This document shows, piece after piece, positions 1 to 6,672 of a stretch of DNA of 20,154 nucleotides. Origin of the DNA: Pseudomonadota bacterium (GTDB taxonomy: Bacteria > Pseudomonadota > Alphaproteobacteria > Rhizobiales > Tepidamorphaceae); assembly GCA_023458595.1 (NCBI GenBank), contig JAEWYT010000150.1, positions 1 to 20,154 of the forward strand, written 5' to 3'. The position numbers were made by a program, and so were the translations under genes. The notes under the pieces are model-generated. The model worked only from the letters and a program-made list of their open reading frames with translations. It was not told the origin of the DNA and made no database searches. How positions within the stretch are numbered: the first letter of the stretch is position 1; each line of letters opens with the position of its first letter.

Positions 1-416
1 CCCGCCCGCCGCCGGCGGGCCCCCCCCGGCCCGCTCCGGGCCCCGGGCCGTCGGCCGAGGAGGTTCCCGCGACGCCGCCTCCAGCGCCGACGGCCCGGGC
101 TTTGCGCCGACGGCTGTCTGTGCGAGCCGTTCGGTCCGTCGGTCCCCGGCCTCCGCCGGACCGCGAACTCGGCGACCGCGACGTGCGGCCGATCGTCGCC
201 CGATTTACGCGTGGATTCTCGAAAAAAGCGTGAAACAGCTGTGGTCTTGCGGTCCTCGCATGGCCGAGCGAAGCGTCGCGCGCGCCTTGACACCGGATTT
301 TGGACCAATAGGCTCTCGGCGTTCAGATTTCGATGCCGGTTGTTCGACCGGTTTTGGGTTCGATATCGAGACTTTGCGCGGACCTGCTTGCGGCTGCCGC
401 GCGGGCAGGGGGATCA
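1..416. other. Gene-free GC-extreme left edge
   Basis: I find no convincing gene here. The first 50 bases contain a single base that is not G or C (T at 35). They include a perfect 7-bp hairpin, GCCCGCC (4-10) with GGCGGGC (14-20) around a 3-base loop. This could be the end of a terminator belonging to a gene outside the window, but no T tract follows. Open frames crossing this stretch are expected from base composition alone and encode low-complexity arginine-, proline- and alanine-rich peptides. A TTGACA at 287-292 lies upstream of the first gene, but no matching -10 box sits at normal spacing. Confidence 0.5.
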
Positions 417-3400
417 ATGCTTTTCTGCGTTCTTGGGGCCGGCGGGCCGTATCTTGTTCGCCGGACTGCCGGCTTGCTTTTCGGTGCGATCGTCGCCGCC
501 ACTGCCGCCCACGCCGGCCCGACGGCCACACGCGTCGAGAGCTCCTTGAATCCGAGCGCGCTCGGCGAGGACGTGACCTTCACCGCTACGGTCGCCGGCG
601 GCGGCGCGCCGGATGGCGACGTCACCTTCAAGGACGGGCCAACGACCCTCGGCACCGGGACGCTCGACAGGGTGGGACACGGCGAGTCGCTGGCTCCGGG
701 GTGGGCGCATTCTTGCTTTCTCACGGCCAGCGGCGGCGTCCAATGTGTTGGCGACGACGGCGACTCCCAATTGGGTGACGCGGCCTCCGGCAACAGTCTG
801 ACACCGGTCGACGTCAGCGGCCTCGCTTCCGGAGTCCGCGGGATCGATTCCTACTACAGCCACACCTGCGCGCTCCTCGAAGACGGCAGCGTTCAGTGTT
901 GGGGTTTGAATGAGTACCAGCAGACCGGCGCGTCCAGCGGGTTCTATCAGCCGACGCCGGTCTCGGTAAGCGGACTTGGCGGCCCGGCGACGATCGTCGT
1001 CACAGGAGAACGATTCTCCTGCGCCGCGTTGCAGGCGGGCGGTGTGAAGTGCTGGGGGGGTGGCGAAATCAGGGCGGAATTTACGTCCACCGCCACGCCG
1101 ATCGCCGTCGGCAATCTGACCGAACGCGTCATCGTGCTCGCGGCCGGAGCGGATCACGCCTGCGCCGTGATCGAGGGCGGGGCGGTGAAATGCTGGGGCG
1201 ACAATTCCATTGGCCAACTCGGCGACGGCAACAAGCCCAACGGTAGCGCGTCCGCGATAACCGTCGCGGGCCTCGGCGGTCCCGCCAGGGATGTCGCGGC
1301 GGGTTGGCAGTATTCCTGCGCGGTGCTGGTGGCCGGGGGGGTCGCGTGCTGGGGCAGTAACTACTATGGTCAGTTGGGAGATGGATCGATGACCAGCAAG
1401 CCGTCTCCGGTTCCCGTTTCCGGCGGCTTGACCGGCATCGTCGCGGTCGATGCGGGATACGTCCACACCTGCGCGCTGTCGGGCTCGGGCGCCGTCTCCT
1501 GCTGGGGCGACGGGTCCGTGGACCAGCTCGGCCACGGCTCGGCAACCGGCAGCACGGTCCCGGTGACGCCGAGCGGCCTGACCGGTGGCGTCGCCGCGCT
1601 TGCGACCGGCAATCTCCATAGTTGCGTGCTGATGCAGGATGGGACGGCGCAATGCTGGGGCTACAACCACTTCGGCCAGGCAGGCACCGGCGATACGAAC
1701 GCGGCCGCCGAACCCCTCGCTGCCGGCGGCTATACCACCGGCGATCTGCGCGGCTATTCCGTCGCGACGGTCTCCACGACTGCCTTGTCGGGCGGGACGC
1801 ACACTGTCAGCGCGTCCTATCCCGGTGCGACGGGACACGACCCCAGCGTATCCGCAGGCATCGCTCAGGAGGTCGAACAGGCTTCATCGTCGACTGTCCT
1901 CGCATCGTCGACGAACACGACGGTCACCGGCCAGGCCGTGACCTTCACCGCCACCGTAACGTCCGCCGTCGGCGCGCCGGGCGGCGTCGTCACCTTCAGG
2001 AATGGCGCGACGCCCCTCGGCACGGCGGCATTGGACGGCGGCGGCGGCGCCACGCTCTCCGTCACGGCACTGCCCGTCGGCACGCATTCGATCACGGCCG
2101 ACTATGCGGGCGATGCGAATTTCGTCGGATCCTCCTCGGTCGGCATCGCCCACACGGTCAATAAGGGCAGCACGATCGCGGGGATCGGCGCCTCGTCCCT
2201 GACCGTGGCGGAGGGACAGTCCGTCACGTTGACGGCGACCGTTTCCGCTTTCGGGCCGGCGAACGGCACCCCGGACGGCACGGTGCGCTTCCGCAACGGC
2301 GCGACCCCGCTCGCCGGCGACGTTTCCCTGTCGGGCGGCGCGGCGAGCCTCGACGTGACGCTGCCCATCGGGACGCACTCCATCCATGTCGTCTATGCCG
2401 GATCGAGCGACTGGTCGGGTGACGTGTCCGGCACGATCGCCGTCACCGTCGAGGCGATGCCGGTGCCGCCGGTGGTGGAACCCGGCGACGTGTTCGCCGT
2501 GAGTCCGGACCGGCGGAAAACGCAGCAGCGGCCCGCGATGGCGGCGGTGACGTCCGGCTACGTGGTCGTCTGGCGGGCTCGGGGCCGCGGGGCTTCGGGT
2601 ATCGAGGGTCGGCTGTTCCGCGATTCCGGGCAGCCGTCCGGGGAGGCTTTCCCCGTCAGTTCCGGTACGGGTCGCGCCGAGACGGATCCCGCCGTGGCGG
2701 CGCTGCGCCGGGGAGCCTTCGTCGCGGTATGGGCGGCCAAGGACGTGGACGGGTCGGGATCCGGCATCGTCGCCCAGGTCTTCCGCAGGAACGGCAGACC
2801 GGCGGGCCGGCTGGTTCAGGTCAACACGCATGCCGGCGGCAACCAGACCGGGCCGGCGGTCGCCAGCCTGCCGGACGGCAGCTTCGTCGTCGTCTGGGAG
2901 TCGGCGCGGCAGGACGGCTCGGGCAAGGGCATCTACGCCCAGGCGTTTGCCGCCTCGGGGCGGAAGAGGGGGCGCGAGGTGCTGGTCAACCGCACCACCG
3001 CCCGGAGCCAGGCCTCGCCGGCGGTGGCCGCGCTCGGTCGCAAGGGCTTCGTCGTTGCCTGGGAATCCCAGAAACAGGACGGTTCCGGCTATGGGGTGTT
3101 CGCCCGGCGCCTGGACAAGCGGGGGAGGCCGAAGGGCGCCGAGATTGCGCTCAACGTCACCACGGCGGGTCATCAGCGCGCCCCGTCGCTGGCGGCTCTG
3201 GCCGACGGCGGGTTCCTGGCGAGCTGGGCGTCGCTGCAGCAGGACGGCTCCGGTTACGGGATCTTCGCGCGGCGCTTCGACGGACGGGGCGAAGCCGCCG
3301 ATGCGGAATTCCAGGTCAACACGACGGTGGCGAACCACCAGGCCGAGCCGTCGGCGGCGGGCTTCTCGGGCGGCGGCTTCGCGGTCGTCTGGACGTCGAC

Positions 3401-3632
3401 CGGGCAGGATGATCCCGGCCGCAGGGTCTACGGGCAGGTCTTCGATGCCGCCGGCGACCCGCATGGCACCGAATACCGGGTCGACGATGCGACCGCCGGC
3501 GATCAGTGGCAGCCCGCCACCGCGGCGCTTGCCACCGGGGACCTGGCCATCGCCTGGACCGGCCAGGCCGTCGGCAAGGGGGCCGCCAAGGGGGGCGACG
3601 ACATCTACGGCGCGATCGTTCCGCTCGACTGA
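417..3632 (+). CDS. Exported RCC1 / Ig-like / propeller repeat protein
   Basis: A 1071-residue secreted or surface protein of unknown target. I place the start at ATG 417, behind a purine run (GCAGGGGGA), because it gives a clean signal peptide: RR at 15-16, a hydrophobic core to about 30, and a cut after AHA at 31-33. The upstream in-frame ATG at 333 has no ribosome site and spoils the signal. Domains in order: first half of an Ig-like (Big_3-type) domain, about 35-84; seven RCC1 repeats, about 90-425, most with an H-[ST]-C-x-L … G-x-V-x-C-W-G pattern; second half of the same Ig-like domain, 448-486; two intact Ig-like domains, about 487-680; then seven repeats of about 55 residues (692-1071) with a core like FVVVWES…QDGSGxGI and a closing VNTTTAxxQ. 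I see no anchor or sorting motif at the C terminus. A role in adhesion or surface binding is inference. Confidence 0.85.
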   Translation: MLFCVLGAGGPYLVRRTAGLLFGAIVAATAAHAGPTATRVESSLNPSALGEDVTFTATVAGGGAPDGDVTFKDGPTTLGTGTLDRVGHGESLAPGWAHSCFLTASGGVQCVGDDGDSQLGDAASGNSLTPVDVSGLASGVRGIDSYYSHTCALLEDGSVQCWGLNEYQQTGASSGFYQPTPVSVSGLGGPATIVVTGERFSCAALQAGGVKCWGGGEIRAEFTSTATPIAVGNLTERVIVLAAGADHACAVIEGGAVKCWGDNSIGQLGDGNKPNGSASAITVAGLGGPARDVAAGWQYSCAVLVAGGVACWGSNYYGQLGDGSMTSKPSPVPVSGGLTGIVAVDAGYVHTCALSGSGAVSCWGDGSVDQLGHGSATGSTVPVTPSGLTGGVAALATGNLHSCVLMQDGTAQCWGYNHFGQAGTGDTNAAAEPLAAGGYTTGDLRGYSVATVSTTALSGGTHTVSASYPGATGHDPSVSAGIAQEVEQASSSTVLASSTNTTVTGQAVTFTATVTSAVGAPGGVVTFRNGATPLGTAALDGGGGATLSVTALPVGTHSITADYAGDANFVGSSSVGIAHTVNKGSTIAGIGASSLTVAEGQSVTLTATVSAFGPANGTPDGTVRFRNGATPLAGDVSLSGGAASLDVTLPIGTHSIHVVYAGSSDWSGDVSGTIAVTVEAMPVPPVVEPGDVFAVSPDRRKTQQRPAMAAVTSGYVVVWRARGRGASGIEGRLFRDSGQPSGEAFPVSSGTGRAETDPAVAALRRGAFVAVWAAKDVDGSGSGIVAQVFRRNGRPAGRLVQVNTHAGGNQTGPAVASLPDGSFVVVWESARQDGSGKGIYAQAFAASGRKRGREVLVNRTTARSQASPAVAALGRKGFVVAWESQKQDGSGYGVFARRLDKRGRPKGAEIALNVTTAGHQRAPSLAALADGGFLASWASLQQDGSGYGIFARRFDGRGEAADAEFQVNTTVANHQAEPSAAGFSGGGFAVVWTSTGQDDPGRRVYGQVFDAAGDPHGTEYRVDDATAGDQWQPATAALATGDLAIAWTGQAVGKGAAKGGDDIYGAIVPLD

Positions 3633-3667
3633 ACGCGGCGGCGACGGACCGGTCTGTCCCGCCGCCC

Positions 3668-3692
3668 GCGCGTTTCCGGCCCTGAAACGCGC
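3668..3692. terminator. Perfect 9-bp stem-loop after the repeat protein
   Basis: GCGCGTTTC and GAAACGCGC pair perfectly around a 7-base loop, 36 bases after the stop of the large exported protein. The run of T expected of an intrinsic terminator is not adjacent; a TTTT lies 19 bases further on. It may be a weak terminator or a protein-binding palindrome in front of the DUF1127 gene. A second inverted pair, CTTTTCC (3710-3716) with GGAAAAG (3735-3741), follows. Confidence 0.4.
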
Positions 3693-3837
3693 CGCTTACA
3701 ACTGAAACACTTTTCCATCTGGCGGACGTCATCCGGAAAAGGACGGTCCCTAGAAAGGCGACCGTGACGCACGGCCCGACGGCGAGCGAGCCAGCCGCCT
3801 TCGGGCCGTCTCACGCGAACCTCGAAAGGAGACAGTT

Positions 3838-4080
3838 ATGACGACCGCCGAATATTTCGGCCTGGCACGGCCGCGGACCAACCGCCTCTCCGGCGCCGGT
3901 TTGTTCGTCCTTGCCACCCTGAGCACGATCCGCCGCTGGGCCCGCATGCAGCGCGCCATCCACGAGCTGAGGCAGCTCGACGACCGCATGCTGGCCGATA
4001 TCGGCCTCAACCGTTCGTCGCTCTATGCGGCCGCCCGCGAGGTGCACGGCTTCGGGAACCGCGGCTATGGCCGCTACTGA
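3838..4080 (+). CDS. DUF1127 (YjiS-like) small protein
   Basis: An 80-residue basic protein of the DUF1127 family. The family core is plain in the second half: a helix rich in Arg, Ala and Gln (about 33-46), then L-R-Q-L-D-D-R-M-L-A-D-I-G-L-N-R at about 43-59. The start follows a strong AGGAG at -8 to -12. DUF1127 proteins are abundant in alphaproteobacteria. Some members bind RNA or affect phosphate and carbon metabolism and small-RNA turnover, but this one's job cannot be read from sequence. The N-terminal 30 residues are longer than in the minimal (about 45-residue) members. Its 3' end overlaps the start of the hydrolase gene, suggesting translational coupling. Confidence 0.85.
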   Translation: MTTAEYFGLARPRTNRLSGAGLFVLATLSTIRRWARMQRAIHELRQLDDRMLADIGLNRSSLYAAAREVHGFGNRGYGRY

Positions 4081-4906
4081 CGCCACGCCGCGGCAGCGCG
4101 CCGATGGACGCAGCGCAGGCGGGAAGACCGTCGTGTTCGTCCACGGCTCGCTGTCCTCGGGCGGCATGTGGAAGGGCGTTCGCCGCGCGCTGGAAGGAAG
4201 CTTCCGCGTGCTGACGCCCGACCTCACCGGCTACGGCGCCAAGCGTGCCTGGCCGCACGCCCGTCCGTTCCGCCTGAGCGACGAGGTGCGCGTCCTCGCC
4301 GAGGCCGTCGCCCATCTCGACGGCCCCTTCGATCTCGTCGGCCATTCCTATGGCGGCCTGGTCGCGCTGCGCTACGCCTGGGCGAACCGCGATCGCATTC
4401 GCAGCCTGATGCTGTTCGAGCCGACCCTCTTCCGCATCCTGAAGGATCCCGGCATCGGCTCGCCGGACGCCTGGGGGGAGATCGACCGGATCGCCCGCGT
4501 GGTCAGGCACGGCGTCGCTGTCGGTGCGCCCGAGGCGGCGATGCGCCACTTCGTCGACTACTGGAACGGCAAGGGCGCCTGGAAGGGCCTCCCGGAGGAT
4601 CGCCGCGAGGCCTTCGCCCGGCAGGCGACGACCGTCTCGCGCAACTTCGATGCCGCCGAAGGCGACGCGATGCCGCTCGGCGATCTGCGCACCCTCGAGA
4701 TCCCGGCCTTCGTCGTCGCGGGCGCCGGCTCGACGAAGGCCTCGCTGGCGACGTCCTGGACGGTTGCCTCGCGGCTGCCCGTGGTCGAGCACGTCACCGT
4801 CGGCGGCGCCGGCCACATGATGCCGGTGACCCACGCGCAGGACAGCCTGCGCCTGATCGAGGGCTGGCTCGACAAGGGTCGCCCGCCGTTCCGCGCCGCC
4901 GCCTGA
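4067..4906 (+). CDS. Alpha/beta-hydrolase fold protein
   Basis: A 279-residue cytoplasmic alpha/beta hydrolase with no signal peptide. It shows the oxyanion segment VVFVHGSLSSG near 21-31, the nucleophile elbow G-H-S-Y-G-G with Ser94, and the catalytic His250 in GAGHMMP. The usual acid position after strand 7 reads AGAGSTKAS and has no Asp. Glu118 in LMLFEPTLF, after strand 6, is the likely replacement acid. I chose ATG 4067, which overlaps the DUF1127 stop by 14 bases; an upstream in-frame ATG at 4025 would add 14 residues lying inside the neighbour's reading frame. The ribosome site is weak, consistent with coupling to the upstream gene. The substrate is unknown: ester, lactone and haloalkane hydrolases and peroxidases all share this fold. 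Confidence 0.88.
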   Translation: MAATDATPRQRADGRSAGGKTVVFVHGSLSSGGMWKGVRRALEGSFRVLTPDLTGYGAKRAWPHARPFRLSDEVRVLAEAVAHLDGPFDLVGHSYGGLVALRYAWANRDRIRSLMLFEPTLFRILKDPGIGSPDAWGEIDRIARVVRHGVAVGAPEAAMRHFVDYWNGKGAWKGLPEDRREAFARQATTVSRNFDAAEGDAMPLGDLRTLEIPAFVVAGAGSTKASLATSWTVASRLPVVEHVTVGGAGHMMPVTHAQDSLRLIEGWLDKGRPPFRAAA

Positions 4907-4991
4907 GAAGGAGGCCGTAGGCCCCGGCCGCGCACGTCCCGTTTCCGCCGCGCCCGTTGCGTCCCCCCTTGCCGGACGGGCGCGCCGCTCG

Positions 4992-5026
4992 AGGCCCCGG
5001 ACCGACAGGTCCGGGGCCTTCTTCTT
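4992..5026 (+). terminator. Strong intrinsic terminator
   Basis: A perfect 12-bp stem (AGGCCCCGGACC with GGTCCGGGGCCT) closes a GACA tetraloop and is followed directly by TTCTTCTT. It ends the DUF1127-hydrolase transcript and separates it from the YcaO gene. Confidence 0.93.
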
Positions 5027-5122
5027 GTCCGCGTTCCGCGCGGGCGCCCGGCTCGCGGCCGTGTCTCGTCGCCGCGTCTCGCCGCCGCGTCGGCGCGCGG
5101 TCTGCGCACTTTGCTGATGAAG

Positions 5123-5154
5123 TTGTCGAGCTTTGCCGCCTATCTTGCCATAAT
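5123..5154 (+). promoter_or_regulatory. Possible promoter of the YcaO gene
   Basis: CATAAT at 5149-5154 matches the sigma-70 -10 box in five of six bases and sits about 20 bases before the YcaO start. The best -35 candidates upstream are TTGTCG (5123-5128, 20-base spacing) and TGTCGA (5125-5130, 18-base spacing); both are weak. A start of transcription near 5161 would leave a leader of only about 14 bases. Confidence 0.35.
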
Positions 5155-5174
5155 CTCGATCTAGAGCGAATCGG

Positions 5175-6170
5175 ATGACGGCGATGACTTTGTCCGATCT
5201 GGCGACAGTCGCGGCGGCGAGCATCGGCATCGCCGTCAGCCGGCCGAGCAGGGTGAGCCTGCCCGCGGGCTGCCCGGTTTCGGCGTTCATGTGCGTCGCG
5301 ACGCTGCCGGCGGGCTGCCTGTCGCCGCCCGGGCCGCTGCCGAGACGGACCGGGGCGGGATCGGCGCTGGACACCGACACCGCGCGCGATCTTTGCTTTC
5401 TGGAGGGCATCGAGCGGTTCTCCCTGCAGTACCGCGACGGCGATCCGGACGAAGTCCTCGCCGCGGACATGCCGGGCTGCCGGGCGGTGTCCCTGCCGGC
5501 CTGGCGGCTCAGGCTCGGTCACCCCGCCTATCTGGAAGGTGCCCCGCTCGCCGACAGCCGCGGCTGCGCCGCGGGCGCAGCGCTCGCCGACGCCGCGCTG
5601 CGCGGCCTGATGGAACTCGCCGAGCAAGACGCCGTCGATGCGTGGCACCGGGGCGAGGTGCAGTTCAGGCCGATGGGTGCCACCGTGTCCGACCGCCCGC
5701 TCTTCGGCCTCCTCGCCTGGGTGGAGGAGTACGGCCTGCGCCTCAGGCTGCTGCGCCACCGTCACCCCTCCGGCGCCGTCGTCTGCATCGCGATCTGCTC
5801 GGATTTCTCCGCCGAGCGTCCCGCCATCGGCAGCGCGGCGGGCCTCGCCGTGGCTCCCGTCGGGCTGCATGCCTGTATCGAGGCGGTGGTGGCCTGGTTC
5901 AATCTCGACTCGATCGAGCGCAACGGCGGGGTCGTCGACGACACGACGCCGGAGACGCGCCTGGCGATCGAGACCTGGCGCGGCGTCAGGCCCCTGCCGC
6001 CGATCGCCGGAGCCGGCAACGAGCCCGTTCCGGCCATGCCGGCGCCGCGCGATCCCGAGGCGGCCTTCGCCGAGGCGGTCGCCGCCTGGGGCATCGAGGC
6101 CGCCGTGTTCGATCTCTCCCGTCCCGAAACCGGCATCGTCACCGCACGGGTCGTCCGGCTCGAGGGGTAG
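5175..6170 (+). CDS. Divergent, C-terminally short YcaO-domain protein
   Basis: A 331-residue YcaO-family protein. YcaO enzymes use ATP to activate a peptide amide for azoline or thioamide formation, and some act alone, as E. coli YcaO does in its RimO-linked role. Family landmarks: a glycine-rich start (GAGSALD, 60-66) leading to F-L-E-G-I-E-R-F with Glu77, Glu80 and Arg81; a block around 128-158 with S-R-G-C-A-A-G then L-M-E-L-A-E-Q-D-A, holding Glu147 and Glu150; and G-L-H-A-C-I-E-A with Glu236. It departs from the family at several points: Gln151 replaces the usual Arg in the ERDA motif, the Q-x-R after the third glutamate block is lost, and the protein stops at VVRLEG, where relatives continue into a PGL segment. 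Two LPAGC motifs (29-33, 44-48) precede the domain. ATG 5175 or 5184 could be used; neither has a good ribosome site. No E1-like or TfuA partner lies next door. Confidence 0.8.
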   Translation: MTAMTLSDLATVAAASIGIAVSRPSRVSLPAGCPVSAFMCVATLPAGCLSPPGPLPRRTGAGSALDTDTARDLCFLEGIERFSLQYRDGDPDEVLAADMPGCRAVSLPAWRLRLGHPAYLEGAPLADSRGCAAGAALADAALRGLMELAEQDAVDAWHRGEVQFRPMGATVSDRPLFGLLAWVEEYGLRLRLLRHRHPSGAVVCIAICSDFSAERPAIGSAAGLAVAPVGLHACIEAVVAWFNLDSIERNGGVVDDTTPETRLAIETWRGVRPLPPIAGAGNEPVPAMPAPRDPEAAFAEAVAAWGIEAAVFDLSRPETGIVTARVVRLEG

Positions 6171-6426
6171 GGCCGGCATCGGCCGGCTCCGCCCGGTCGC
6201 GACGACGATGGCGGGGCGCCGTGCCGCTCCTCGCGCCCCGATGACCGACCTTGCGGGCCGGACCGCGCCTGTCTCCGCGCGGAGGAGACGGTACGAGACG
6301 TAATAGTCTATCATATATTTCCGTTACGGACGATTTGCCGCGGAGAGCAGGGTATTGCCTGTGCCTCGGTGCCGTGTTTCTATCCAGATCAATATAGCAG
6401 GGTGTATATAACGATTAGGAGGGATC
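6171..6426 (+). promoter_or_regulatory. Regulatory gap before the uptake operon
   Basis: These 256 bases hold no gene. The first part is GC-rich and includes the palindrome CTCCGCGCGGAG. From about 6300 the composition turns AT-richer than anything nearby, with the palindrome ATAGTCTAT (6303-6311), CATATATTT, CGTAA (6299-6303) inverted at TTACG (6324-6328), and TCTATC repeated at 6307-6312 and 6379-6384. TATATAAC at 6405-6412, just before the ribosome site, could be a -10 box, although I find no good -35. This is the natural place for the operon's promoter and a metal-responsive operator. I could not match it to the published Fur, Irr, RirA, Zur or cobalamin riboswitch motifs by eye. Confidence 0.5.
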
Positions 6427-6672
6427 ATGAACGCCGTCGTGTCGAAACCCGTCACCTTGACAAAGATGTGCGAGCTGCACGGCATCGGCCTGCCGCGCGA
6501 GGGCGTGCTCGCGGACCGCTTCCGCGAGGCGTTCCCGGCGGCCAGCTACGATGACGGCGCCGGCGAGTGGCGCATGGTCTGGAAGAAGGGCACCTACGCG
6601 GAATCGAACGCCCGGCTGGAGGCCTTCTTCGCCGAGAACGGGATCGAAGTCAGCCACGTCGACAGATGCTAG
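6427..6672 (+). CDS. Unrecognised 81-residue protein leading the uptake operon
   Basis: I do not recognise this protein. It is preceded by a full AGGAGG (6417-6422) at ideal spacing, the strongest ribosome site in this block. Its last codons overlap the permease start (ATGCTAG), so it is surely translated and coupled to the transporter. It has no signal peptide or membrane segment. It looks like a small folded alpha/beta domain: charged helices at about 10-18, 26-36 and 58-70, and a central stretch AGEWRMVWKKGTY (45-57) that could form strands. It has two cysteines, Cys15 and the C-terminal Cys81. Possible roles are an accessory protein for metal handling, a partner of the YcaO protein, or a modified peptide precursor. 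The absence of a Cys/Ser/Thr-rich core argues against a classical azole precursor. Confidence 0.75.
   Translation: MNAVVSKPVTLTKMCELHGIGLPREGVLADRFREAFPAASYDDGAGEWRMVWKKGTYAESNARLEAFFAENGIEVSHVDRC

Noticed and set aside
287..311. TTGACA as -35 box of the exported repeat protein
   Set aside because: The nearest -10-like sequence (CAATAG) is only 13 bases downstream, too close for a normal sigma-70 promoter.
414..1838. 474-codon minus-strand open frame opposite the exported repeat protein
   Set aside because: It is rich in Arg, Ala and Gly with no domain, and lies opposite a well-supported repeat protein with a signal peptide. It is a GC-driven shadow.
6171..6426. Cobalamin or other known riboswitch before the transporter operon
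   Set aside because: I could not find the conserved B12-box or another known riboswitch core. A covariance-model search would settle it.
6427..6672. Classical azole/azoline precursor peptide for the YcaO protein
   Set aside because: The C-terminal half lacks a Cys/Ser/Thr-rich core and looks like a folded domain. A single modified residue cannot be excluded, so it is kept only as a hypothesis.
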